A DNA stretch of 33,224 nt. It comes from Candidatus Heimdallarchaeota archaeon. Its GTDB lineage: Archaea > Asgardarchaeota > Heimdallarchaeia > Heimdallarchaeales > Heimdallarchaeaceae. The position numbers and the translations under genes are program-made. Positions within the stretch are counted from its first letter, which is position 1; every line of letters starts with the position of its first letter. Location: NCBI GenBank assembly GCA_023705985.1, contig BPTO01000016.1:1-33224 (forward strand). The letters are read 5' to 3'. Below the pieces are notes generated by a model. It did no database searches, was not told the origin of the DNA, and saw nothing but the letters and a program-made list of their open reading frames with translations. Positions 8,208-15,924 of the stretch are shown here, one piece after another.

Positions 8208-9089
8208 TTAATCTTTTTTAACCTGTAATTTAACATTAGGAATGCTGGTACTATATCCAAATTCTGTTAAGTATCCAGTTATCAAACTTCCAGGAATCAT
8301 CTCAAAATATGGATTAAGTATATCTAAATTATCTGGTACTTCGTGTTTCCAGATCTCCTTTAGTGGATAATCTATAGTATTGAACATTGAGGTTTGTTGG
8401 AGTAGTTTTAGTGTTGAACTAACTACAACAACTGGGATGTTAAATTTTCTAGCTAACAGAGCAAGTGCGTATGATCCCACTTTATTGACAATATTGCCAT
8501 TAGGGAACAAAGTATCGGCACCAATCAGTATGCAATCTGGTTTGAATTTCTTGATTGCAACCGTCATCGCTGCATCGATAAGGTAATGTACCTTATACCC
8601 ACTCTTACTTGTCTCTAGAGCTAGCTTTTCTCCTTCTTTGGTTGGTCGAGATTCAAAAATAACCAACTCAGGTAAGTTGTTGTACCCATTTCTGAGTAAT
8701 TCTCTCAAACCTTCTCGGATTGTGCTAGATCTGGAAAAGGTCATAATCATTTTCACTTTTTGTAAGTACAAAACTAGTTCTCTAGTAAGATTTTCAGATT
8801 CTTGATCTATTCTAGATAAAACTTTATCAGCTAATTCTCTTATTGGCACTCCTTTTTGATAGAAATCAACAAAATAGATCCAAATATTTCTTAAAGGAGC
8901 CATTTCAGACTTCAATGAAGAAACTAGCTTAAAGAGTTCAAACAAGTCATTTATATTTTTATAATGTTCTGCATTCTCCTCTAATTCCTCTTTTACTAAT
9001 AATATAGCTTTTCTGAGAATCTCTGCAGCACCACTAATATTATCTCTTTTAAGCTCAGCGATTCTTGTTCTGAATTTTGGGGAACTCAC
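8208..9089 (-). CDS. aIF2B/eIF-2B alpha-beta-delta family protein
   Basis: A 293-residue member of the eIF2B/MtnA/ribose-1,5-bisphosphate isomerase superfamily. An N-terminal helical region (about 1-100) is followed by the Rossmann-like core. The motifs are MTFSRSST (116-123), ESRPTKEGE (146-154), GAD...NGNIVNK (190-203) and a C-terminal YFEMIPGSLITGYLTEFG typical of eIF2B subunits. MtnA and R15P isomerase need a catalytic Cys in the first block; here it reads FSRSS, as in eIF2B subunits. The Asp of the GAD motif is retained. A translation-related or sugar-phosphate-binding role is therefore likelier than isomerase activity, though an MTA deaminase-like gene lies nearby. The start is GTG, supported by a TATA box centred 27 nt upstream (leaderless) and an in-frame stop just upstream. 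Convergent with the recombinase. Confidence 0.85.
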   Translation of the reverse strand: MSSPKFRTRIAELKRDNISGAAEILRKAILLVKEELEENAEHYKNINDLFELFKLVSSLKSEMAPLRNIWIYFVDFYQKGVPIRELADKVLSRIDQESENLTRELVLYLQKVKMIMTFSRSSTIREGLRELLRNGYNNLPELVIFESRPTKEGEKLALETSKSGYKVHYLIDAAMTVAIKKFKPDCILIGADTLFPNGNIVNKVGSYALALLARKFNIPVVVVSSTLKLLQQTSMFNTIDYPLKEIWKHEVPDNLDILNPYFEMIPGSLITGYLTEFGYSTSIPNVKLQVKKD

Positions 9090-9112
9090 GATTTAAATTG
9101 ATGGATTTACCC

Positions 9113-9119
9113 TTATAAA
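9113..9119 (-). promoter_or_regulatory. TATA box for the aIF2B-like gene
   Basis: The minus strand reads CTTTATAAGG, centred about 27 nt before the GTG at 9089. That spacing places transcription start at or next to the start codon, a leaderless transcript, and supports the GTG start. Confidence 0.6.
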
Positions 9120-9213
9120 GTTGTTTTTCAAAACTTGAAAATAATATCTTAAAATAAAACCATTATCTATACAATAGAAAAAATCTAAAAAGACATTCTC
9201 TATTCTCATTCTA

Positions 9214-10122
9214 ATGGGTAGTATTTGGTTTACTTTTTCAATATTATCTGGATTGTTATCCTTTGCATCTTATAATATAGGCTTTGCTTTGGAGAAAAAA
9301 GCAGTAAAAAACCTTTCAGAGGATATTAAATCTAAAACTTTACTCATGTACAGAACATTAATCACTAACCGTTTATGGTTAACTGGGTTGTTTCTTACTA
9401 TAGTCAGCATATTCTTGTATTTTATTGCATTGCTTTGGGCACCTTTAAGCGCAATTGCTCCTCTTTCAGGATTTGGTCTCATAGTTCTGGTAATATACGC
9501 CCATTTAGACCTTAAGGAATCACTTAAGAAATTGGAAATTATAGCAATATTTCTGATAGTAATTGGTATTAGTGTATCTTCATATCTTATAAGTAAAGAT
9601 ACTACTGGTGTTAATTGGGATGAATGGAAAGTGCTGATTATTTCCATTCCTAGTCTAATTGTTTTGGTTTCAAGTATTTTTGTAAGTTTGGTTTTTGCAA
9701 TAAATACATTTCTAAAAAAGAAATATTATGTGTCACTTTCTTTTGCACTCTTTGCAGGAGTAGCCTCAGGATTACAATCAGTATTTATCAAAGGAGTTTC
9801 TATCTGGTTCTCTGAAGATGATTGGAAATTGAACGGTGGTAATATTACATTGCACTTCTTTCTTATTCTTCTGACAGCTTTAATATCAACAGGAGTCTTA
9901 CAAATAGCTTTTAAAAAAGGAAAAGTATCAAACATTATGGCACTTTATAATGGTGTTATGACAATTCTCCCAATCACTTTCGGTGGATTGGTTTTGAAGG
10001 AGTGGCAACATTTGGATGGTGTAGGACAGTTTTTTCTGCTTTTTGCAATCTTCTTAACAATTATAGGCATTATAATATTAAGTTTCAAACATCATCAATA
10101 TCATTCTGATAATAATCGGTAA
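9214..10122 (+). CDS. DMT-superfamily (NIPA/EamA-like) membrane transporter
   Basis: An integral membrane protein of 302 residues with about nine hydrophobic segments, the layout of the drug/metabolite transporter superfamily. It looks closest to NIPA-like (DUF803-type) members: an N-terminal helix with ALEKKAVKN, then WAPLSAIAPLSGFGLIVLVIYAHLDLKE, and a second half with FAGVASGLQSVFIKG and NIMALYNGVMTILPITFGGLVLKEW, the internal duplication expected of DMT proteins. NIPA proteins are linked to Mg2+ transport, but the substrate cannot be read here. The 3' end overlaps the convergent amidohydrolase gene by 22 nt. Confidence 0.8.
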   Translation: MGSIWFTFSILSGLLSFASYNIGFALEKKAVKNLSEDIKSKTLLMYRTLITNRLWLTGLFLTIVSIFLYFIALLWAPLSAIAPLSGFGLIVLVIYAHLDLKESLKKLEIIAIFLIVIGISVSSYLISKDTTGVNWDEWKVLIISIPSLIVLVSSIFVSLVFAINTFLKKKYYVSLSFALFAGVASGLQSVFIKGVSIWFSEDDWKLNGGNITLHFFLILLTALISTGVLQIAFKKGKVSNIMALYNGVMTILPITFGGLVLKEWQHLDGVGQFFLLFAIFLTIIGIIILSFKHHQYHSDNNR

Positions 10123-11450
10123 ATCCTTTTTTCTACTTCTTCCATAACCCTTTCTTCATCATGTGATTCAAATTTTCTGTTTTCAGTAATCACTTTTCCA
10201 TTAACTATTACATTCTCAACATCATTACCTTTCATTGAATACGCAAAATGACTGATAATTGAATTATCAGAACTAATAGGTGTCAAATGAGGTTTCTTCA
10301 AGTTTATTGTTATAATATCAGCTAAAGTATTCTTTTCAAGAGTACCTATACCTGGCCAATGGAGCGCTTCCATCCCTCCAAGAGTAGCCATCTTGAATAT
10401 CTGCGATGCTTTGATTACTGTAGAATCCTGAAGATGTCCTTTGTAATATAATCCCAAATATCTTATAGTATCAAAAAGATCCAAAGTGTTATTGCTAGCT
10501 GGACCATCAGTACCCAGACCTAGAATACACTTCTTATCGATCATTTCTTTAACTCTTGGCATTTTATTTCCAAGTTTTGAATTCGATACGGGATTTAGAG
10601 CTATTCCTACCTTATTATGAGAGAGTAAGTCAATGTCTTTTTCTGTTAAGTGGATGCAATGAGCAGCTAAAAGATGATTATTTAGTATACCAATTTCTTG
10701 GAAATATTTTACAATTGTTTTAACATCTGGAAAATTTTCTCCATGTTTTATGTTAAAAGCGCGACATTGTTCCAACTCGTCTTTAGCTTCAGCCAAATGA
10801 GTATGCATAAGGACAAGCGGTTTATCAGAGTTTTTCTCATTATATTCTTTTATTTTCAAGAAGGATTGTCTATAATCCAAAGATGTAGCAGTGTAGGGTG
10901 CATGAGGAGTTATATTGACTCGAATTAGTGAATCAGCTGTATCATGATGCTCTTCAACTAATTTAAATGAATCAGAAAGATTTACTTTTTCAGTGAGTAC
11001 AGGTGCTCCTATCATCCCTCTCAAACCCATATCTGCCATGGCAAGAGCTTCTTGTTCTGGATACCAATACATAGAAGAAGTGGTTGTAACGCCAGATAGG
11101 AGCGATTCTATAGCTCCAAGTTTTGCACCATAATACACATCAGTATCTGATAATTTTTCTTCAAGGGACCAAATATGATCTTTCAACCAAACTTCTAAAG
11201 GTAAATCGTCAGCAACTCCTCTAAATAATGTCATGGAAAGATGAGTATGACAATTAACCAATCCTGGAAGAAGTAATTGATTATCATCACCGATAACATC
11301 ATGTCCAGAAATATACTGTTTGATTTTTTTAAAAGAATCGATATCTATTATTTGATTATCTTCAACTATAATTAAAGGGTCTTTTGTAAAAATTAGTTTC
11401 CCAGTTTGATCATAGTAAATTGCTAGTCTACCTCGGATAGCTAAATCCAT
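10101..11450 (-). CDS. mtaD: Amidohydrolase, 5-methylthioadenosine/S-adenosylhomocysteine deaminase type
   Basis: A zinc-dependent TIM-barrel amidohydrolase of 449 residues, the usual length. The metal-binding and catalytic signatures run in order: VNCHTHLSMTLFRG (His68, His70), HAPYT, HTHLAEA, AAHCIHL and GTDGPASNN with the metal Asp. An N-terminal strand region and the C-terminal LADIITINL form the composite beta-sandwich. The family deaminates MTA, SAH and sometimes adenosine, recycling by-products of SAM-dependent methylation; several methyltransferases lie nearby. Related amidohydrolases (guanine or chlorohydrolase types) share these motifs, so the exact substrate is not certain. The gene follows the 7TM gene by 30 nt on the same strand; CTTAAATC in that gap could be its own TATA element. 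Confidence 0.85.
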   Translation of the reverse strand: MDLAIRGRLAIYYDQTGKLIFTKDPLIIVEDNQIIDIDSFKKIKQYISGHDVIGDDNQLLLPGLVNCHTHLSMTLFRGVADDLPLEVWLKDHIWSLEEKLSDTDVYYGAKLGAIESLLSGVTTTSSMYWYPEQEALAMADMGLRGMIGAPVLTEKVNLSDSFKLVEEHHDTADSLIRVNITPHAPYTATSLDYRQSFLKIKEYNEKNSDKPLVLMHTHLAEAKDELEQCRAFNIKHGENFPDVKTIVKYFQEIGILNNHLLAAHCIHLTEKDIDLLSHNKVGIALNPVSNSKLGNKMPRVKEMIDKKCILGLGTDGPASNNTLDLFDTIRYLGLYYKGHLQDSTVIKASQIFKMATLGGMEALHWPGIGTLEKNTLADIITINLKKPHLTPISSDNSIISHFAYSMKGNDVENVIVNGKVITENRKFESHDEERVMEEVEKRIYRLLSE

Positions 11451-11480
11451 AAGAAAAAGAAAAAGTAATGATTTAAGAGT

Positions 11481-12572
11481 TTAATCCTCTGGAACATCGT
11501 CAAATTCCATTATTCTAGGTTTACCATATGGGAAGTATTTTTCCACCAGCTCTGTTATCTCCTCTTGTCCCATTTGTGGTTCGAAATCATCCATTACATT
11601 ACACAGAGCTTGACGTACTTGTACTGTTGGAAATTCACAATTCACAAAACCTACAAAATCACCTTTTTTTTCTAGCATAAGAGAGTAATTTTCTAAATCT
11701 ATTTCTCTAGGAAATACATCTTTTCCAATAAGGTGTCCTGCGAAGTTAGCAATAGCTGTAGCAACACCTGAAATCAAATGTTCATCAACATCATACTCTG
11801 CAATAAATAACCCTGCGTAAACACTCAATCCATTTGCGTTAAAAACGTGCACTGATAAAACTCTAGATGATCCATACATTGTTCTTTTACCCCCCCAGAT
11901 CATCCCTATTCCTACCATTGAAGTTCCTATAGCTACAGTTACAAGCTCTAAGTGTAAAATTGCTGGTACTTGCGCAACTGCATAAATCGCGTAAAAAATA
12001 CCACTAAGGAAGAAAGCAATAAATGCACCAATTATCATGAAGTTGATTACCTTTTTTTGTTGTTCCTCAACAAATTTCCTTTGACGCCCAAAGTAGTAAA
12101 CCATTATTGTACCGGCGAATAGAACCAATCCCGCATCAAATATTACCCAAACAATATGCGCTTCAGTGACTATGAAATCTAAATGTGAATTATAAATGAC
12201 ATTATAAACATCTTTTGCAAAGGTCATAGCTATTGTTCCACCGAAGAGCGTGAAAGCGAAAGCTACAGATTTAGAGTTTAAGGTTCTTCTTGCGCTCAAA
12301 ACCCTAGCGAAAAGCACAGCAGCAATCATGGCAATCATACTACACACAGTTGCTATTCGAGAGAAAATGAGAGCGATACTTTCGTTACCTGGTTTACTAA
12401 TCACTATTTGTACCAAATTAGAAGCTATCCATCCAATAAGTCCAAATAGAAGAATAAGAAAATAATAAACAGCGGAAGAAGCAAGTTCAAATTGCTTGAT
12501 GATTACAATTACTACTACACTGATAATAACAGCAAGAGAAACAATACAGTAAACTAATGACAGAATATTCAT
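11481..12572 (-). CDS. 7TM membrane protein with cytosolic longin/roadblock-like domain
   Basis: A 363-residue protein. Seven hydrophobic segments (roughly 2-24, 34-58, 66-93, 103-120, 138-162, 175-200, 206-228) resemble the 7TM sensor modules found before histidine kinases, but no kinase follows. Instead residues about 236-345 form a soluble domain (LSVHVFNANGLSVYAGLF, DEHLISGVATAIANFAG, then REIDLENYSLMLE). Its pattern is like archaeal longin/roadblock folds, which bind small GTPases. A hydrophilic acidic tail ends the protein. I infer a membrane receptor that recruits or regulates a small GTPase or other partner; no partner is in the window. The longin/roadblock call rests on pattern only. 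A TATA box lies about 28 nt upstream of the ATG. Confidence 0.7.
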   Translation of the reverse strand: MNILSLVYCIVSLAVIISVVVIVIIKQFELASSAVYYFLILLFGLIGWIASNLVQIVISKPGNESIALIFSRIATVCSMIAMIAAVLFARVLSARRTLNSKSVAFAFTLFGGTIAMTFAKDVYNVIYNSHLDFIVTEAHIVWVIFDAGLVLFAGTIMVYYFGRQRKFVEEQQKKVINFMIIGAFIAFFLSGIFYAIYAVAQVPAILHLELVTVAIGTSMVGIGMIWGGKRTMYGSSRVLSVHVFNANGLSVYAGLFIAEYDVDEHLISGVATAIANFAGHLIGKDVFPREIDLENYSLMLEKKGDFVGFVNCEFPTVQVRQALCNVMDDFEPQMGQEEITELVEKYFPYGKPRIMEFDDVPED

Positions 12573-12594
12573 CTTATAATATATTTTCTAAACA

Positions 12595-12604
12595 TAATTT
12601 AAAC
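12595..12604 (-). promoter_or_regulatory. TATA box for the 7TM gene
   Basis: The minus strand reads GTTTAAATTA, centred about 28 nt before the ATG at 12572. The spacing fits a leaderless transcript. Confidence 0.5.
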
Positions 12605-12685
12605 TTAATGCAGAAGTTAGAAAAAATTGGTTTTTAATTTTAATATCTAGATAATTTAAATCCTCTTTTGTACAAAACATTGTTA

Positions 12686-13753
12686 TTACTCTTTGTAATA
12701 TTTTTGCGGTCGATAGGGGTAAATAAAGATCTCTTGATCGCAGTTAGGGCATTTGTACTCTTTTGTGATATTAGTGTAAGTTATAGTAAATTGATCTCTT
12801 CTGTAAATAAGTTCGGAGCATTTTGAACAATATGTGCTTTGTAGAGGATGTCCAGGTATATTGCCAATATAGACATACTCTAGACCTAGCTTCTTGGCTA
12901 ATGAATGCACTTTCTGCAAAGTATATGTAGGTGTTTTTGGAATAGAGTATAGATATGCAGGTGAATATCCAGTAAAATGAACAGGTATAGAAGGTGAAAG
13001 TTCATTCTTTATTCTTTTAATAAATTCTTCAATTTGCTCAACTTCGTCATTCAGTGTTGGTATGACTAGATAAACAAGTTCAATGTGAACTTCTTTTTCA
13101 GAAGCATATTTGATATTTTCCCAGATGTAATCGCTATTTATTTGCAAGTGTTGATCCATAACGTCTTTTGAACCTTTAAAACTAACAGTCATAGAGTTTA
13201 ATCCTGAATCTATAAGCATAGTTAAAGCATCTTTAGTCATATATCCATTAGTAACATATTGTTTGAAATAACTGGAATCTAGCTGCTGCATAACATCAAT
13301 AGAAAATTCTAAAGATAAGGTGGGCTCATTGAAAGAGAAAGATATTCCTTCTATTATAGAGTTAGTTTTCATGCACTCAATGACCTTTTCAGGATCTAAA
13401 ATACTTGAAAATGCGTAGTTCTCCGGTGGTGGTCTTTTTGAAATATCGAAGTTCTGGCACCAATCACAAGGAAAATTACACCCCCAAGAACCTATAGTAA
13501 AAGCCATTTGACCAGGGAAAAAGTGGTAAGCTGGTTTCTTCTCTACTGGGTTTACAGAGTAACTTGATACATCTCCATATGATAAAGTGTAAAGTTTACC
13601 ATCTATATTCTTCCTTGTTTTACAAAAACCCTCTTGATTTTTCCTAAGAACACATTGTCTTCTACAAGTATTACATTGAACATCATCATTATCTAAGCAC
13701 TCGTAGAGATAAGCTTCTTTTATCCGAGGATCATCTGAAATCAAGTGTTTCAA
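12686..13753 (-). CDS. amrS: AmmeMemoRadiSam-type radical SAM protein (AmrS-like)
   Basis: A radical SAM enzyme of 355 residues. The cluster motif is GCNFPCDWCQNFDIS (CxxxCxxC, Cys92/96/99). Upstream are the family's N-terminal cysteines (CNTCRRQC...GFCKTRKN, 27-44) and VNPVEKKPAYHFFPGQ. The C-terminal zinc-ribbon-like cysteines (YCSKC...CPNC) are complete. This layout matches AmrS of the AmmeMemoRadiSam system, whose reaction is not established; its usual partners (AMMECR1 and Memo proteins) are not in this window. Pyruvate-formate-lyase-activating enzymes are relatives but lack this N-terminal block. The start is TTG, with an in-frame stop just upstream and a TATA box centred 27 nt before it. 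Confidence in the family is high. Confidence 0.9.
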   Translation of the reverse strand: MKHLISDDPRIKEAYLYECLDNDDVQCNTCRRQCVLRKNQEGFCKTRKNIDGKLYTLSYGDVSSYSVNPVEKKPAYHFFPGQMAFTIGSWGCNFPCDWCQNFDISKRPPPENYAFSSILDPEKVIECMKTNSIIEGISFSFNEPTLSLEFSIDVMQQLDSSYFKQYVTNGYMTKDALTMLIDSGLNSMTVSFKGSKDVMDQHLQINSDYIWENIKYASEKEVHIELVYLVIPTLNDEVEQIEEFIKRIKNELSPSIPVHFTGYSPAYLYSIPKTPTYTLQKVHSLAKKLGLEYVYIGNIPGHPLQSTYCSKCSELIYRRDQFTITYTNITKEYKCPNCDQEIFIYPYRPQKYYKE

Positions 13754-13774
13754 GTGATTAAATCAGAGACTTTT

Positions 13775-13784
13775 CTTTTATACT
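13775..13784 (-). promoter_or_regulatory. TATA box for the AmrS-like gene
   Basis: The minus strand reads AGTATAAAAG, centred about 27 nt before the TTG at 13753. This supports a leaderless transcript and the TTG start. Confidence 0.6.
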
Positions 13785-13859
13785 TTTTGCAAAGAATTTG
13801 AAACAATAAGCGAAATCAAAAGAATAAGGTTTTTCGATAACTTGATCATTTGTCTTCAT

Positions 13860-13982
13860 TTATTTGGTAACTGCAACTTGGTAAAGAGCAATTTCTGTAC
13901 CTAAATCATAGGAAAAAAGGACTAATACAGCTATAATTGCTCCTATTATCGTTTTGTTAGAAAAAAATATTTTCTTTTTCAT
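13860..13982 (-). CDS. 40-aa single-TM membrane peptide (not in ORF track)
   Basis: A short ORF below the track's cutoff: MKKKIFFSNK, then a hydrophobic TIIGAIIAVLVLF helix, and a short polar end. It has a basic N-terminus and one TM segment. Its ATG overlaps the TGA of the upstream 72-aa membrane gene as ATGA, the same coupling seen in the recombinase module, which is the main reason to believe it is translated. The function is unknown; it may form a complex with its partner in the membrane. Confidence 0.5.
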   Translation of the reverse strand: MKKKIFFSNKTIIGAIIAVLVLFSYDLGTEIALYQVAVTK

Positions 13983-14197
13983 TTCATTCTTCTCCTTGTC
14001 TTTTTCTCTGACCAAAAAGCAGTAAATCTAGGAATGATGAAAAAGAAGAGTGGTGTTGTCAAGATTAGTGCTAAAATACATCCTCCGATAAATAATCCTG
14101 GTTCTCCCCCCCAAGCCATATAAAAAGCCCCCACAAATATCATAAGAATTGCGATAGGAATTAATAGAACTAACAAATATGTCTTTTTCATTCTCAT
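13979..14197 (-). CDS. Small two-TM membrane protein
   Basis: A 72-residue protein with two hydrophobic helices (about 6-28 and 35-56) joined by a short WGGEPG loop, and a strongly basic C-terminus (SEKKTRRRMK) expected to stay in the cytoplasm. No family is recognised. It begins at an ATG (MRMKKTY; a second ATG two codons later is also possible) with an AT-rich TATA-like tract (AAATATATATTAG) about 36 nt upstream. Its stop overlaps the start of the 40-aa membrane peptide, so the two form a small coupled operon. Confidence 0.6.
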   Translation of the reverse strand: MRMKKTYLLVLLIPIAILMIFVGAFYMAWGGEPGLFIGGCILALILTTPLFFFIIPRFTAFWSEKKTRRRMK

Positions 14198-14367
14198 AAA
14201 ATCACACTTAATTAATCTCTTTTTCTAATATATATTTTGCTCAAAATGAATGAATCTTACATAGATATGTCATAATTTTATTTTGCTATTTTTCTATCTT
14301 TTTCTCATTTTTATAATTTTAAATAGATAAAATTATAACGACACATATTAATTCACAAGAGAGTAGA

Positions 14368-15174
14368 ATGGATGAATATATGAAGAAAAATCTCAAACGA
14401 TGGAATGAAACAACTCAAATGCACGCGAAGTCCAAAGAATATGATCTTGAAGGTTTCATAGAAGGTAGAAACAGTCTCTCTCCAATAGAGCTTAAAGCAA
14501 TGGGTGATGTTTCAGGAAAAACTCTTCTCCATTTACAATGCCAATTCGGGATGGATACCTTATCTTGGGCTAGATTGGGAGCTAAAGTGACTGGAATAGA
14601 TTTTTCAGATGTAGCAATAGATTTAGCAAATTCTATCAATGAAAAATTAAAATTACCTGCTAAATTTATCTGTACAAACATATATGATCTTCCTGAAGTT
14701 CTAGATGAACAATTTGATGTCGTTTTCACTTCTTATGGTGTTCTAACTTGGCTACCAGACATCAAAAAATGGGCAGAAATTGTTTCCAAGTATCTCAAAC
14801 CAGGTGGAATGTTCCTTATTGTAGAATTTCATCCTTTTACAGGAGTATTTGATGATGAACATCCATCAGAGTTAGTTTACAAATATCCTTATTTTCATAC
14901 AAAAGATCCAATGCATTTCAAATCTGAGTATACTTATACTGACTCAGAGACATTAATAGAAAATGTAGATATGTATGAATGGCAACATAGTTTTTCAGAT
15001 ATCATAAATTCTTTAATAAACGCTGGTCTTACAATTCTACAAGTGGAAGAATATCCTTTTACTTGCTTTAATCAATTCCCTTTTGTGAAGAAATGCGAGG
15101 ATGGATTCTGGCGAATAGAGGATGATAAATATGAGATTCCACTAATGTTTTCAATAAAAGCTGCTAAAAAGTAA
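14368..15174 (+). CDS. Class I SAM-dependent methyltransferase
   Basis: A 268-residue Rossmann-fold methyltransferase, probably cytosolic. Motif I is LLHLQCQFGMD (53-63), a variant of the usual GxGxG loop with Cys and Gln. The acidic residue for SAM ribose binding is in GIDFS (76-80), motif IV is FDVVFTSYGVL (116-126), and LKPGGMFLIVE (143-153) matches the post-motif strand. The C-terminal third, rich in Tyr, Phe and His, probably forms the substrate cap. The substrate is not evident. It stands alone, about 85 nt before the CpaM-like gene on the same strand, with AT-rich TATA-like elements (TTTTAAATAG, ATAAAATTATAAC) upstream. It may or may not be co-transcribed with the corrinoid cluster. 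Confidence 0.85.
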   Translation: MDEYMKKNLKRWNETTQMHAKSKEYDLEGFIEGRNSLSPIELKAMGDVSGKTLLHLQCQFGMDTLSWARLGAKVTGIDFSDVAIDLANSINEKLKLPAKFICTNIYDLPEVLDEQFDVVFTSYGVLTWLPDIKKWAEIVSKYLKPGGMFLIVEFHPFTGVFDDEHPSELVYKYPYFHTKDPMHFKSEYTYTDSETLIENVDMYEWQHSFSDIINSLINAGLTILQVEEYPFTCFNQFPFVKKCEDGFWRIEDDKYEIPLMFSIKAAKK

Positions 15175-15258
15175 AGTGTTACTTTCATTAATATCTTACT
15201 AGATTTAAATGAGATAAAGTTTTAAGTGTAGTTTTTTGTTTTATATTGGTCTTATGCA

Positions 15259-15924
15259 ATGTCGTATATCCTAATGAGAATATTTGAATCCTCCCCTAAT
15301 AGATATGATAAGGGAATAGATATTCTCACATTAGGTAAAATGAGTGGAGTCTACAATAGAGTTATTGAACATATCAAAAAGGATTATCAAGTCCTTGATA
15401 TAGGGTGTGGAACTGGAAGATTAGCATTACAAGCAGCTCTAAAAGGTGCAAAGGTTAAAGGTATAGACATCAATTCTCAGATGTTAGATATAGCTAGAAA
15501 GCGTTGTAAAGAATTAGATTTATTAGAAAAAGTCGATTTTGTTGAAATGGGAGTTGCAGAGTTAAATTCAGAATCGGATAATAGTTTTGATATTGTGATG
15601 AGCACGTTATGTTTTTCAGAATTAAGTGATTTTGAGATCGATTACGCACTAATAGAAATCAGTAGGATTCTAAAACAAGATGGACTTCTAGTGATTGCTG
15701 ATGAAAATAAATCCAATAAAACTATCAAGAGAATTATAAATTTCTCTGTAAAATTACCTTTGATTATTATTACTTATTTAATATCACAAACAACAACTAA
15801 GGCTGTAAAACAGCTTGAAAAAAGAGTAGAAGAGAAAGGTTTGAAATTGATATCAATTAAAAAAACATTCTTGGAGAATTTTATTGAAATAATAGCTCAA
15901 AAGGAAGGAAGCACTAATGAGTAG
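15259..15924 (+). CDS. cpaM: Corrinoid-protein-associated methyltransferase (CpaM-like)
   Basis: A 221-residue class I SAM-dependent methyltransferase with motif I VLDIGCGTGR (45-54), the acidic post-motif GIDIN and motif IV FDIVMSTLCFSEL. The N-terminus (SYILMRIFESSPNRYDKGIDI) is distinctive and matches what I recall of the CpaM family, named for its position beside HgcAB-like corrinoid fusion proteins. That arrangement holds here: the stop overlaps the fusion gene's start by 8 nt, so the two are translationally coupled. The reaction is not known; it may methylate or maintain the corrinoid partner or its substrate. The family call rests on the N-terminal signature plus the neighbour; the methyltransferase fold itself is certain. 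Confidence 0.8.
   Translation: MSYILMRIFESSPNRYDKGIDILTLGKMSGVYNRVIEHIKKDYQVLDIGCGTGRLALQAALKGAKVKGIDINSQMLDIARKRCKELDLLEKVDFVEMGVAELNSESDNSFDIVMSTLCFSELSDFEIDYALIEISRILKQDGLLVIADENKSNKTIKRIINFSVKLPLIIITYLISQTTTKAVKQLEKRVEEKGLKLISIKKTFLENFIEIIAQKEGSTNE

Noticed and set aside
8208-9089. Methylthioribose-1-phosphate isomerase (MtnA) or R15P isomerase
   Set aside because: The block expected to hold the catalytic Cys reads FSRSS, as in eIF2B subunits.
9270-9647. 125-aa minus-strand ORF
   Set aside because: It lies wholly inside the transporter gene on the other strand and has no recognisable features.
14415-14729. 104-aa minus-strand ORF
   Set aside because: It is a shadow of the methyltransferase gene.
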